Assembly: GCF_900111375.1 (NCBI RefSeq)
Contig: NZ_FOHB01000002.1
Coordinates: 459,496-523,495 of the forward strand
DNA length: 64,000 nucleotides
Reading direction: 5' to 3'
Source of the DNA: Pedococcus cremeus
Lineage (GTDB): Bacteria > Actinomycetota > Actinomycetes > Actinomycetales > Dermatophilaceae
The notes under the pieces are model-generated. The model saw only the letters and a list, made by a program, of their open reading frames with translations. It was not told the DNA's origin and searched no databases. Made by a program: the position numbers and the translations under genes. Below are positions 1-8,533 of the stretch, one piece after another (the stretch's first letter is position 1; every line of letters starts with the position of its first letter).

Positions 1-1
1 G

Positions 2-190
2 GCGTCAGACGCCGCGTTCGGCCTGTTCGCCGGCTATGGCGACTGGGACGGTGAGGACCCGGCACCGGCGGACGCCGGCGTCGACCACGGCGGTGTCCGC
101 GGTCGCGACACCGATCCGGCGGCCGAAGCCTGGGCACATGCGCGCGCCTACGGGGCCGGTCAGTTCGGCATCGGAGCGGGCCCCGGTTAG
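2..190 (+). CDS. C-terminal end of an unidentified protein (5' end outside window)
   Basis: An open frame enters from the left edge and ends at the TAG at 188-190, giving 62 visible residues. The tail is rich in Gly, Ala and Asp, with AGYGDWDGED near its start and a Gly-rich end (GQFGIGAGPG). Codon third positions are G/C rich, as in real genes of this window, while competing frames look like shadows. I do not recognise a family and no domain or membrane segment is visible in this part. It converges with the small membrane protein gene that follows. The call rests on codon bias and an uninterrupted frame to the edge. Confidence 0.45.
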   Translation, partial: ASDAAFGLFAGYGDWDGEDPAPADAGVDHGGVRGRDTDPAAEAWAHARAYGAGQFGIGAGPG

Positions 191-241
191 TCCGCCCAAA
201 CGTGCGGGCGTCGGCGGGCGATCGCGCCACCCCACCCCGGC

Positions 242-529
242 TTAGGAGCGGTGTTCGAACGCTGACCGACGGCCGCGGTACCAGTGCCAGGTCACGACGA
301 TCCGCAGGGAACCCGTTGCCACGAGGAAGCCGCCCGCCAGGGCACACACCCGCGTGAAGAGCGTCTGCGACGAATCAGCGACTATCACGGCGAACATCAC
401 GACGGTGGCAAGTCCCATCACCGCTGCGATGCTGGCCATGACGGGGCCCGGTGCTGCCTCGCCTGGTGGTCGGTCGTGCTCGAGCAGGCGCGGTCGTCCG
501 CTCTCGTCCACCCAGGTCGGCCACCGCAC
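242..529 (-). CDS. Small two-helix membrane protein, function unknown
   Basis: A 95-residue protein. The N-terminal third is charged (GTG start, RWPTWVDESGRPR) and is followed by two hydrophobic stretches, about residues 31-50 (MASIAAVMGLATVVMF region) and 57-77 (TRVCALAGGFLVATGS region), then a basic tail ending AFEHRS. The start is chosen because a -10 box TACGGT (537-542, reverse strand) lies exactly 7 nt before the GTG, the leaderless arrangement seen at many other genes here. A shorter ATG start at 439 would remove the charged N terminus. I do not recognise a family. It is downstream of, but probably not in an operon with, the exporter gene, which ends about 110 bp away. Confidence 0.55.
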   Translation of the reverse strand: MRWPTWVDESGRPRLLEHDRPPGEAAPGPVMASIAAVMGLATVVMFAVIVADSSQTLFTRVCALAGGFLVATGSLRIVVTWHWYRGRRSAFEHRS

Positions 530-641
530 AGGGCAAACCGTAGGCGAGGTGGCGACTGGACGGGAAGGAACGGCACAACCCGTCTCCGTGGGGCCCACCC
601 CACCTCCCACTGGTTCGGGGGCTGTGTTTCGCGCGGGCCGC

Positions 642-2255
642 TCAGCTGCGCGGCGCGACGGCTTCGTCCTCCGCGACGTACTCCGATCGCATCTGCGCCT
701 CCTGCTCCTTGTGGGGGAAGGCGAGGAACACCAGGGCTGCGCCCGCGACCACGGCCACGAGTCCTGCGACGTACGCCCACTGGTCCCCCTGCAGGAAGGA
801 CTGCTTGGCCGCCGCGATGATCTGCTGTGCGTACTGGGGGTGCTGGCTCGCGAGGTCCGCGGCGCTGGCATAGGACATCTGGAGGGTGTTCTGGGTCGAG
901 GACGTCACGTCCTGGCCGGACGCCGCGATCGCGTTGCCCATCGCAGAGGCGTATCCCGCTGTGAGCAGCGCGCCGAAGACGGAGGTCATGAACGCGCCGC
1001 CGAGGTCGCGTTGCAGGTCCGCGGTGCCGGATGCCATTCCGGCCCGGGTGACCGGTACGGACCCGGTCAGCGAGTTCGACGACGGCGTCCCCGCCAGGCC
1101 CACCCCCGCTCCCATGAGGCACAGCGGTATGGCCACCTGCCAGTAGGCGGACCCCTGCTTCCAGAGCAGCAGCATGCCGACGAAGGCGAGCGCAAGCAGC
1201 GTCTGGCCCGCGAGGAGCGTTGCACGAGAGCCCATGCGCTCGACGAGGGTCGCCGAGTGTGGCGCCACCAGCACCATGAAGACGACGGCGGGGAGGATGG
1301 CCAGGCCGGCGTTGAGGCTGGAGTAGTCGAGGACGTTCTGGAGGTACTGCTGGTTGACGAACGAGATGCCCATCAACGAGCCGAACACGATGATCCCGGC
1401 ACAGGCCGCCACCCAGAAGGTCCGGCGCCGGGCGACGGCGAGGTCGTAGAGCGGGTTGGCGGCGCGGCGCTGCCGGACGACGAACAGCGCCAGGCCGAGG
1501 AGCGCGACGGCCATCAGCACGAGTGCTGCGGTCCTCAGGTTCGCAACGGTGACGAAGTTGATGGCCACGACGAGGGCGCCGATCGACACGGCCGACAGCA
1601 CGCCGCCGAGGTTGTCGACTCGTTCGGTCGTCTCGTACACATGGGCGGGCACGAGCCTCCAGGTCAGCGCCAGGGCGAGCACGGCCAGCGGCAGGGTGAC
1701 GAGGAAGACCGAGCCCCACCAGAACCGCTGCAGGAGAAGGCCGGAGACCATGGGCCCCAGGGCCGCGATGCCGCCGCCCAACGCCGACCACAGCGCGATG
1801 GCCCGGGTCCTGGCGGGACCGCTCCACAGCGCCGTGATCAACGCCAGGGTGGTGGGGTAGGCCATGCCTGCGGAGAGGCCTCCTACGACTCGCGCGCCGA
1901 AGAGCACGGCGTCGGACGGCGCGTATGCCGCGACCAGGCAGGCCGGTATCGACAGAAACATCCCGCCGAGGATCATCAGCTTGCGTCCGTGGCGGTCACC
2001 GAGCGCGCCGAACCACAGCACGGAGGCGGCGAGGCCGAGCGAGTAGCCCACCGCCACCAGGTCGAGCACGGTCTGGGAGGAGCCGAACGTCTTCCCGATG
2101 TCCGGTAGCGCCACGTTGGCCACCGAGAGGTTCAGGTTCGCGACGGCAGCCACCAGGATCAGCGTCAGCAGCACCGCGCGACCACGCGTCGGCTCGGTGG
2201 AACGTTCCCCGGTCCCGGGGCCGGCCGGTGCCGGGTTGGCCGCATCGGTCGTCAT
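642..2255 (-). CDS. MFS exporter of the DHA2 (EmrB/QacA, 14-helix) type
   Basis: A 537-residue integral membrane protein with about 14 hydrophobic segments, the layout of drug:H+ antiporters of the DHA2 family. MFS motif A is clear in the loop after helix 2 (GALGDRHGRK, about residues 83-92), and a motif C-like stretch rich in Gly and Pro follows in helix 5. The C-terminal tail is acidic and cytoplasmic. It would use the proton gradient to export small hydrophobic compounds; the substrate cannot be read from sequence. A purine-rich ribosome site (GGAGAGG) stands about 9 nt before the ATG. No TetR or MarR regulator is adjacent, so the usual clue to an inducer is missing. Confidence 0.9.
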   Translation of the reverse strand: MTTDAANPAPAGPGTGERSTEPTRGRAVLLTLILVAAVANLNLSVANVALPDIGKTFGSSQTVLDLVAVGYSLGLAASVLWFGALGDRHGRKLMILGGMFLSIPACLVAAYAPSDAVLFGARVVGGLSAGMAYPTTLALITALWSGPARTRAIALWSALGGGIAALGPMVSGLLLQRFWWGSVFLVTLPLAVLALALTWRLVPAHVYETTERVDNLGGVLSAVSIGALVVAINFVTVANLRTAALVLMAVALLGLALFVVRQRRAANPLYDLAVARRRTFWVAACAGIIVFGSLMGISFVNQQYLQNVLDYSSLNAGLAILPAVVFMVLVAPHSATLVERMGSRATLLAGQTLLALAFVGMLLLWKQGSAYWQVAIPLCLMGAGVGLAGTPSSNSLTGSVPVTRAGMASGTADLQRDLGGAFMTSVFGALLTAGYASAMGNAIAASGQDVTSSTQNTLQMSYASAADLASQHPQYAQQIIAAAKQSFLQGDQWAYVAGLVAVVAGAALVFLAFPHKEQEAQMRSEYVAEDEAVAPRS

Positions 2256-2550
2256 CTGCTGCTACCTCTCCGTCTGCCACCCCTCCGAGCGCTTGCCTCA
2301 CGACTGTCCCGCGCCTCCCGCGGACGGCTCAGGGGCCAATGGCCCGCATGCCGGGAGCCCTTGGACCGGCCCCACCGATCGACTGCAGCGGTGGCGACGG
2401 GGCCGCCGTCACGGACGCGGAGCACGTGTCCGCGGACCGTTCCCGACTTGTCTTCCTTGCCCCTCTTGTGGTGGTCTATCGCGGATGTCTCGGTGAGCAG
2501 GGGCCACGCCGGCCGGTGACACGACTCAGATCACCCCTCAGGAGGCCCCT

Positions 2551-3870
2551 GTGAAGCAAAGCCCTCTGGTCGCCACCGTGAAGCCACGCCATCTCGTGGC
2601 CAGCGTTGTCGCCCTTCTCACCTTCGCCGGGCTCGTCGCTCTCGGCGTGCTCGGTCCGGCGAACGCGGCCACCACATCCGGCCGACCACCGGTCGTCAAG
2701 ACGGCGGACGCAACCGCCGTCACCGACACGTCTGCGACCCTCAACGGCACCGTCAACCCACGCCGCACGTCCACCACCGCCCACTTCGAGTGGGGCACGA
2801 GCACGAGGTACGGCTCGACCACGCCCGCTCGCTCCGTGGGCAGCGGCAACTCGTCCAAGGCCTTCAGCGAAGGCGTCACGGGACTGGCTCCCGGTACCAG
2901 CTACCACTTCCGGCTGGTGGCCACCTCGGCGGCTGGGACGACGTACGGCACCGACCGCGTGCTGACGACCACGGGCACCACGTCCACCTCGACGTCGTCC
3001 ACCACCACCAGCCCGACCTCGACGACGAGCACGACGTCCAGCCCGACGTCGACGACGAGCACGACGTCCAGCCCGACGTCGACGACGAGCACGACCTCCA
3101 GCCCGACGTCGACCACGAGCAGCACGAGCACCACGTCGACGTCCAGCACGACCAGCCCGACCTCGACCACCAGCACCACGTCGTCACCGACGTCGACGAC
3201 CACCACCCCGGCCGGCTCGGTCTGCACCAACCCGTACTTCACGACGAGCGACCCGAACGGCGGCATCACCGACGGCGGCTACTACGTCCACAACAACCTC
3301 TGGAACGCCGCCAGCTACCCCGGCACCAAGGGCACCACGCAGGTGTGCTCCTACCATTCCTGGAACCACATCGGCACGGCCACCAACAACGGTGACGGCG
3401 CGGTGAAGACCTACCCCAACGTCCACAAGGACTACTCGGGCCGCACCATCTCGAGCTTCTCGAAGCTGACGTCGACCTTCGCGGCCACCTCGCCGGGCAC
3501 CGGCATCTACGACGTCGCCTACGACCTGTGGCTCAACGGCGTGCCGAACGACGAGGTCATGATCTGGACCGACAACCAGAAGCAGGTCCCGGCCGGGTCC
3601 CGGTTCGCGACGGGTGTGAGCCTCGGCGGCCACAGCTGGGACGTCTACGCCACCAGCGGCAACGGCTACATCGCGTTCGTGCCCTCGAACGGCGCCCGCC
3701 TCACGTCGGGCACCGTCGACATCAAGGCCATGCTCAGCTACCTCGTGGCCCAGGGTCGAGTCGCCTCCAGCTCCACGGTCGACCAGATCTGCTACGGCGT
3801 GGAGATCGTCGACACCGGCGGCTCCCCGGCGACCTGGAACTTCACCGACTTCTCGATCACCGACAGCTGA
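2551..3870 (+). CDS. Secreted glycoside hydrolase family 12-like protein with FNIII domain and Ser/Thr linker
   Basis: The 439-residue product has a signal peptide (hydrophobic core about 16-36, cleavage near ANA-A at 39/40), a fibronectin type III-like domain (about 47-139), an 80-residue Thr/Ser/Pro linker (141-220) and a GH12-like catalytic domain (221-439). GH12 hallmarks are the YYVHNNLWN segment, DEVMIW with the likely nucleophile Glu335, and GVEIV near the end with the likely acid/base Glu418. GH12 enzymes hydrolyse beta-1,4-glucans or xyloglucan outside the cell. The start is GTG with a strong GGAGG 5 nt upstream. The 295-bp gap before it, shared with the exporter, holds no gene. Substrate is not determinable; the fold assignment is by motifs only. 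Confidence 0.83.
   Translation: MKQSPLVATVKPRHLVASVVALLTFAGLVALGVLGPANAATTSGRPPVVKTADATAVTDTSATLNGTVNPRRTSTTAHFEWGTSTRYGSTTPARSVGSGNSSKAFSEGVTGLAPGTSYHFRLVATSAAGTTYGTDRVLTTTGTTSTSTSSTTTSPTSTTSTTSSPTSTTSTTSSPTSTTSTTSSPTSTTSSTSTTSTSSTTSPTSTTSTTSSPTSTTTTPAGSVCTNPYFTTSDPNGGITDGGYYVHNNLWNAASYPGTKGTTQVCSYHSWNHIGTATNNGDGAVKTYPNVHKDYSGRTISSFSKLTSTFAATSPGTGIYDVAYDLWLNGVPNDEVMIWTDNQKQVPAGSRFATGVSLGGHSWDVYATSGNGYIAFVPSNGARLTSGTVDIKAMLSYLVAQGRVASSSTVDQICYGVEIVDTGGSPATWNFTDFSITDS
3001..3120 (+). repeat. Four tandem 30-bp units coding the Ser/Thr linker
   Basis: Four in-frame 30-bp units encode variants of [10 protein letters not shown]. The middle two (3031-3060 and 3061-3090) are identical, the third differs at one base and the first is more diverged. 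Related shorter units continue to about 3190. Such arrays change length by slippage or recombination without shifting frame. Confidence 0.85.
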
Positions 3871-3875
3871 CGGCC

Positions 3876-3916
3876 GCCGGCGCGAGGGCGGGTCGTCGAC
3901 CTGCCCTCGCGCCGGC
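3876..3916. terminator. Bidirectional hairpin between convergent genes
   Basis: Arms 3876-3893 and 3899-3916 pair over 18 bp with one mismatch around a 5-nt loop. It lies between the 3' ends of the GH12 and DinB genes and has no U tract, as is common in Actinobacteria. Confidence 0.75.
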
Positions 3917-3932
3917 AGTCCTGCACGAGGGA

Positions 3933-4562
3933 TCAGGCGTGCCAGCCCTGCGGCGGGTCCTCGCCGACCACGCCGTCGACGGCCTCGCGCAGCAGGTCGG
4001 CGTGGCCGGTGTGGCGGCCGTACTCCTCGATCAGGTCGCAGACCAGCCGGCGCAGGTTCGCGTGCCGGCCGTCCGGGGCCGAGGCGTGGACCGGCTGGTC
4101 GAGCCCACCGTCGGCCAGCGCGGCGGCAACCCGGGCACGGGAGCGCTCGACGGCCCCGTCCCACAGGGCGTAGAGCTGCTCCGGTGAGTCCTCGGCGGCT
4201 GACGTGAAGTCCCAGTCACCGCTGCCGTCCCAACCGGTCGAGTCCCACGGAGCCCCGAGCGGCTCCCCGCGCATCTTCACGGTGAAGTGGAAGTCCTCGA
4301 CGACGGCAAGGTGCTTGAGCAGCCCGCCGAGCGTCAGGGTCGACGCGCCGACGCGCGTCCGCAGCCCGGCGGCATCCAGCCCCGAGGCCTTCCAGCGGAA
4401 CGTCGTGCGCAACCGGTCGAGGGCGCCGAGCAGGGCCTCCGCCTCGGTGCCGGCGAGAGGAGGCTCCCACGGGTCCGGTGTCCAGGCGGTCGTGCCCGTG
4501 ACGCTCCCTGGGTCATGCGTGTCGGATGCGGTGGCCCTGTCTGCGCTGTCTGTCGACGTCAT
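3933..4562 (-). CDS. DinB/DUF664 family protein (putative thiol-dependent enzyme)
   Basis: A 209-residue protein of the DinB four-helix superfamily, DUF664 branch. Visible hallmarks are a helix with LLKHLAVVEDFHF, a central helix holding YALWDGAVERSRARV, and the C-terminal LVCDLIEEYGRHTGHADLLREAVDG, whose spaced His residues usually bind a divalent metal. Related actinobacterial proteins include mycothiol-dependent maleylpyruvate isomerase and thiol transferases, so a bacillithiol/mycothiol-linked role is plausible but unproven. A -10 box TACCGT (4569-4574, reverse) lies 6 nt before the ATG, supporting a leaderless transcript and this start. It diverges from the WYL regulator, a pairing that suggests regulation by that neighbour. 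Confidence 0.85.
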   Translation of the reverse strand: MTSTDSADRATASDTHDPGSVTGTTAWTPDPWEPPLAGTEAEALLGALDRLRTTFRWKASGLDAAGLRTRVGASTLTLGGLLKHLAVVEDFHFTVKMRGEPLGAPWDSTGWDGSGDWDFTSAAEDSPEQLYALWDGAVERSRARVAAALADGGLDQPVHASAPDGRHANLRRLVCDLIEEYGRHTGHADLLREAVDGVVGEDPPQGWHA

Positions 4563-4622
4563 GCCGACACGGTAGAAGCGGTTCCGGACGGAAGACTTCC
4601 GCATCTGTGGCAGGGTTCGCGC

Positions 4623-5618
4623 ATGGACGAGTCGAGCCCCACGGCCCGCGCCCTCCTGTGCCTCCAGCTGCTGCAGGACAGCCCCGGCGTCACGGCGCAG
4701 CGACTGGGGGAGAAGCTCGGCGTCTCGGAGCGCGCAGCCCGGCGCTACGTCGCGTTGCTGCGGGAGGCCGGCATACCCATCGAGTCGGTGCGGGGACCCT
4801 ACGGCGGCTACCGCGTGGGCCGCGGCCTGCGGCTCCCACCGCTGGTGTTCACCGCGACCGAGGCCCTGGGCCTGGTCATGGCGGTGCTCGACGGGCACCA
4901 CGCCGCCAGCGACCCGAGCGACCCGGTGGGCAGCGCGCTGGGCAAGATCGTGCGGGCGCTGCCCGAGCCGGTGGCCCGCCAGGCCGAGGCGGTGCGCCGG
5001 AACACCGCCCCGGCACCGGACCGCGGGGCGGCCCGTCCGGACCCCGGCACGACGAGTGCCCTGGTGCAGGCCTGCTCCACGCACCACCGGGTGCGCCTCG
5101 ACTACCGCTCGGAGGCCGGCTCCGAGTGGGTCATGGAGGTCGAGCCGTGGGCCGTGGTCGTCCGTCACGGGCGCTGGTACCTCGTCTGCCGGTCGCTCGC
5201 CGCCGACGCGCTGCGCGCCTACCGGGTCGACCGGGTGCGCTCGGTCGAGGCGCTCGACGACACCTTCACACCCCCGCCGGACCTCGACCCGGTGGCGCTC
5301 CTGGAGGAGCACCTGGCCATCGGCTGGGAGTACGACGTCGAGGTCGTCGTCGAGGCGCCCCTGACGGATGCCGGCCGCTGCGTGCCGCGTGGGCTCGGGC
5401 GGCTGGAGGCGCTGGGGGAGCAGGCGACGCGGCTGGTCGGCAGCACGAGCAACCCCCGCTGGTATGCCGCGCAGCTGGCGTCCGTGCCCCACGCCTTGCG
5501 GGTGGTGGGTGGCCCGGAGGTCGAGACCGCGGTGGCCGAGCTGGCCGAGCGGCTGAGGCGGGCCACCGCCGCTCCAGGGGTCGCGCACGACCCTGACGTC
5601 GGCGTTGGTCCGCGCTAG
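4623..5618 (+). CDS. WYL-domain transcriptional regulator with N-terminal HTH
   Basis: The 331-residue protein begins with a DeoR-like winged helix (about 5-60; LGEKLGVSERAARRYVALLREAG) with the usual GPYGGYRVGRG wing, followed by a WYL domain (about 140-235; HRVRLDYRS, then GRWYLVCRS and LRAYRVDRV) and a WCX extension. WYL domains bind nucleic acids or small ligands and regulate transcription. The -10-like CAGGGT at 4611-4616 is 6 nt before the ATG, matching the leaderless pattern, which rules out the long upstream extension of the frame. Its last 4 bp overlap the end of the convergent malY-like gene. It probably controls the divergent DinB gene and itself; that is inferred from position. 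Confidence 0.9.
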   Translation: MDESSPTARALLCLQLLQDSPGVTAQRLGEKLGVSERAARRYVALLREAGIPIESVRGPYGGYRVGRGLRLPPLVFTATEALGLVMAVLDGHHAASDPSDPVGSALGKIVRALPEPVARQAEAVRRNTAPAPDRGAARPDPGTTSALVQACSTHHRVRLDYRSEAGSEWVMEVEPWAVVVRHGRWYLVCRSLAADALRAYRVDRVRSVEALDDTFTPPPDLDPVALLEEHLAIGWEYDVEVVVEAPLTDAGRCVPRGLGRLEALGEQATRLVGSTSNPRWYAAQLASVPHALRVVGGPEVETAVAELAERLRRATAAPGVAHDPDVGVGPR

Positions 5619-6790
5619 TCGGCGTCGCCGGCAGCGCTCGTCCGGTCACCCACCGCACGTGCCATCCGCTCGACCGCCTCGGTGAGCACGGCGGGGGAGG
5701 TGGCGAAGTTCAGCCGGGCGTGCCCGGCACCTCCGGTGCCGAAGTCGGGCCCGGGGCTGAGCGCCACCTTGGCCTGCTCACGGAGGAACCCGGCGGGGTC
5801 GTCGCCCAGTGCGAGCGGCCGGAAGTCGAGCCAGGCCAGGTAGGTGCCCTCGGGGATGCGGTAGCCGACCCCGGGCAGCTGGTCGGACAGCAGCTCGTGC
5901 AGCAGCTGACGGTTGCGGTCGAGGCCCCCGAGCAGCGCGTCGAGCCACTCGTCACCCTCCCGCAGGGCAGCCGCCTGGGCGATCGAGCCGACGTGGCTGG
6001 CGCCGAACGCCACCTCCTCCGGCATGGCGGCGAGGTCAAACGCGGCCTCCTCACCGGCCATCGCCACTGCCGAGGTGAGACCGGCCAGGTTGAACCCCTT
6101 GCTCGCGGAGAAGACCGAGAACGCCCTGGCTCCCACCGGTAGCGACAGGTAGGGCACGAAGCGGTGAGGGGCGTGGACGAGCGGGGCGTGGATCTCGTCC
6201 ACCACGACGCGGACACCGTGCTCGGCCGCCAGCTCGCCCGCGGCCGTGAGCTCCTGCTCGGTGTGCACGACGCCGGTCGGGTTGTGCGGGCTGGCGAGCA
6301 GGTATGCCGCGCGACCGTCGTCGCGGCGCGCGTCGCCGAACGCCGAGGCCAGGCTCTGGAGGTCGATCCGTCCATCTGGGCCGAGCGGCGCCTCGATTAC
6401 GCGGCGCCCCAGGTTGCGCACGAACGCGTAGAACGGCGGGTAAACGGGGCAGTTGACCACGACTGCGTCCCCCGGGCCGGTGAGCAGGCGCAGCACCTCG
6501 CTGATCCCGAGCATGACGTTCGGCACCAGCCGGGTGCGGGCCGGCTCCGGTGCCCAGCCCCAGCGACGCCCGGCGAAGTCGGCGACGGCGTCCACGTAGT
6601 CGGGCGCCCACGGGTAGCCGGTGTCGCCGAGCGCCATGGCGTCGGTGACGGCCCGGGTGACCGGCTCCGGTGGCAGGACGTCCATCTCGGCCACCCACAA
6701 CGGCAGCACCTCCTGGCCGTACAGCCGCCACTTCAGGCCGCGCCGGCGCCGCAGGTCGGCCAGGGTCGGCACCAGGAGGGGGTCGTCCAT
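5615..6790 (-). CDS. MalY/PatB-type PLP C-S lyase (cystathionine beta-lyase-like aminotransferase fold)
   Basis: A 391-residue fold-type I PLP enzyme. The PLP lysine is Lys231 in SASKGFN; ASPHNPTG (N170) and VVDEIH (D198) complete the cofactor site. MalY/PatB enzymes cleave C-S bonds of cystathionine or cysteine conjugates, giving a thiol, pyruvate and ammonia, and some have regulatory roles. A -10 box TAGAGT (6797-6802, reverse) stands 6 nt from the ATG, so the transcript is probably leaderless. It is convergent with the WYL gene (4-bp overlap) and divergent from the pgsA-like gene. Cysteine-conjugate lyase is an alternative function within the family. Confidence 0.9.
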   Translation of the reverse strand: MDDPLLVPTLADLRRRRGLKWRLYGQEVLPLWVAEMDVLPPEPVTRAVTDAMALGDTGYPWAPDYVDAVADFAGRRWGWAPEPARTRLVPNVMLGISEVLRLLTGPGDAVVVNCPVYPPFYAFVRNLGRRVIEAPLGPDGRIDLQSLASAFGDARRDDGRAAYLLASPHNPTGVVHTEQELTAAGELAAEHGVRVVVDEIHAPLVHAPHRFVPYLSLPVGARAFSVFSASKGFNLAGLTSAVAMAGEEAAFDLAAMPEEVAFGASHVGSIAQAAALREGDEWLDALLGGLDRNRQLLHELLSDQLPGVGYRIPEGTYLAWLDFRPLALGDDPAGFLREQAKVALSPGPDFGTGGAGHARLNFATSPAVLTEAVERMARAVGDRTSAAGDAD

Positions 6791-6875
6791 GCCGCGACTC
6801 TACGGAACCGGTGACCCTCCGGCGCCCGGGCGAGCCGGGTACGGCGAAGGCCCCCGCACCGCATAGGCTCTTGCC

Positions 6876-7496
6876 GTGGTGCGTGAGGGCGATCAGACGA
6901 CGGCGAGCCCGGGGGAGCCGGTCGTCACCGACCGTGTGCTCACCGTGCCCAACGTCCTGTCGATGCTCCGCCTCGTAGGCGTGCCGGTCTTCCTGTGGGC
7001 CATCCTCGCCGAGCACGACATCATCGCCCTGGTCACCCTGATGCTGTCGGGGATCAGCGACTACCTCGACGGCAAGATCGCGCGGCACTTCGGCCTGGTC
7101 TCGCGGGTGGGCCAGCTGCTCGACCCGCTGGCCGACCGCCTCTACATCGCCACGACGCTCTTCGGCCTCGCGTGGCGCGACGTGATCCCGTGGTGGCTGG
7201 TGGCGGTCCTCGTCACCCGTGAGGTGCTCCTGGCCGTGGTGCTCGCGGTCATCAAGCGCTACGGGCAGACCGGGCTGCCGGTCCACTTCGTCGGGAAGGC
7301 CGCCACCTTCAACCTGCTCTACGCGTTCCCGCTGCTGCTCCTGGGCGTGGGCCAGAGCACCTTCGCCGAGTGGGCGCTCCCCATCGGGTGGGCGTTCGCG
7401 TGGTGGGGCACGTGCCTCTACTGGCTGGCCGGGGTGATGTACATCGTCCAGGCCCGTCAGGTGGTCACGAGCGCTCGAGCAGCCGCGGTGGCGTGA
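6876..7496 (+). CDS. CDP-alcohol phosphatidyltransferase (PgsA/cardiolipin synthase-like)
   Basis: A 206-residue membrane enzyme that would transfer a phosphatidyl group from CDP-diacylglycerol to an alcohol. The complete family signature is present: D62, D65, G66, A69, R70, G79, D83 and D87, in SGISDYLDGKIAR and LLDPLAD. Several hydrophobic helices surround it. It heads a run collinear with M. tuberculosis Rv1822 (pgsA2) onward. The -10 box TAGGCT (6864-6869) is 6 nt before the GTG, so translation is probably leaderless. Its TGA overlaps the next gene's ATG by one base. The acceptor (glycerol phosphate, phosphatidylglycerol or another) cannot be settled from sequence. Confidence 0.88.
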   Translation: MVREGDQTTASPGEPVVTDRVLTVPNVLSMLRLVGVPVFLWAILAEHDIIALVTLMLSGISDYLDGKIARHFGLVSRVGQLLDPLADRLYIATTLFGLAWRDVIPWWLVAVLVTREVLLAVVLAVIKRYGQTGLPVHFVGKAATFNLLYAFPLLLLGVGQSTFAEWALPIGWAFAWWGTCLYWLAGVMYIVQARQVVTSARAAAVA

Positions 7497-8533
7497 TGAC
7501 GCCGCACACCTCGCACCGCACCCCCGCGCCGCAGACCACCCTGCCGGGGCGACGCCCCGACGAGTCGATGACGCTCCTGACCTCCATGATGGAGCGCCCC
7601 CTGGACCCCGGGTATGCCGCCGCGGCCGAACGTCGCGCCGCAGCCGGCCTCCCGCCGGCCACCAGCACCGCCACCCCCGCCGTGCTCGTCGCGGTGCTCG
7701 TGATGGGACTGGTCTTCGCCGTGGGCGCCGTCTCGCTGGGCCATCGCGGCACCACGGCCACGCGAGCCCGGGCCGACCTGGTCTCGCAGATCGAGGCTCG
7801 CCGGGCAACGGCCGACCAGAACGCCCACCAGGTGCAGGCGCTGCAGGCCCAGATCGACCGTCTGCAGGCGAACGCCCTCGGCGGACAGGGCGACCTGTCG
7901 GCTCGCCTGTCCTCGCTGGCGCTCGTCACCGGCTCGGCCGCAGCCACCGGGCCGGGCCTCACCGTCACGCTCGACGACGCGCGCAAGCAGGGCGTCAACA
8001 GCGCCGACGGCAACCCGCGCACCCAGTCCGCGGCCGATGACGGCAAGGTGCTCTCCAAGGACCTGCAGATCGTGGCCAACGGGCTCTGGGAGGCCGGGGC
8101 CGAGGCGGTGGCCATCAACGGTCAGCGCCTCACCGCCCGGTCCGCGATCCGCTTCGCGGGCGAGGCCATCCTGGTCAACTACCGGCCGCTGACCCGCCCC
8201 TACGTCCTCAGGGCGATCGGGTCGCCCGACCTCGAGGCGAACTTCGCCGAGAGCGCCGGCGGGTCCTACGTGCGAGCCCTCCAGGACAACTACGGGGTCC
8301 GTGTCACCATGGCGACGTCCAAGCAGCTAACCGTCCCCGCAGCCACCTCGCTGAGCACGCGGTACGCGACCGTGCCGAGGGGTGCCTCCGCGCCCCAGGG
8401 CGGCGCGGGCGCGACGGGCTCCGCGACGACCGGGACGACCGGCACGACCGGCTCGGGCACCGCGACCGACAGCACCTCCACCGGCAGCAGCACCTCCACC
8501 GACACCCCCGACAGCACGGAGCCAGCACAGTGA
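7496..8533 (+). CDS. DUF881 membrane protein (Rv1823-like)
   Basis: A 345-residue protein with a cytoplasmic N terminus (about 1-60), one transmembrane helix (about 61-83), a short coiled coil (about 90-125; TADQNAHQVQALQAQIDRLQ) and an external DUF881 domain (about 145-280; GPGLTVTLDD, LQIVANGLWEAGAEAVAING). The last 60 residues are a Gly/Thr/Ser low-complexity tail. DUF881 proteins resemble YlxX/YlxW, encoded beside sporulation and division genes in Firmicutes; their function is not known. It overlaps both neighbours, so the three membrane genes here are translationally coupled. The paralogue two genes on has the same layout. Confidence 0.88.
   Translation: MTPHTSHRTPAPQTTLPGRRPDESMTLLTSMMERPLDPGYAAAAERRAAAGLPPATSTATPAVLVAVLVMGLVFAVGAVSLGHRGTTATRARADLVSQIEARRATADQNAHQVQALQAQIDRLQANALGGQGDLSARLSSLALVTGSAAATGPGLTVTLDDARKQGVNSADGNPRTQSAADDGKVLSKDLQIVANGLWEAGAEAVAINGQRLTARSAIRFAGEAILVNYRPLTRPYVLRAIGSPDLEANFAESAGGSYVRALQDNYGVRVTMATSKQLTVPAATSLSTRYATVPRGASAPQGGAGATGSATTGTTGTTGSGTATDSTSTGSSTSTDTPDSTEPAQ

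Noticed and set aside
354..2108. 584-residue forward open frame across the MFS gene
   Set aside because: It is antisense to a protein with clear MFS motifs; its product is Arg/Gly/His-rich, low in hydrophobic residues, and matches no family.
3933..5588. 551-residue reverse frame containing the DinB protein
   Set aside because: Only the last 209 residues make sense. The upstream part is antisense to the WYL regulator, and a leaderless promoter marks the DinB start at 4562.
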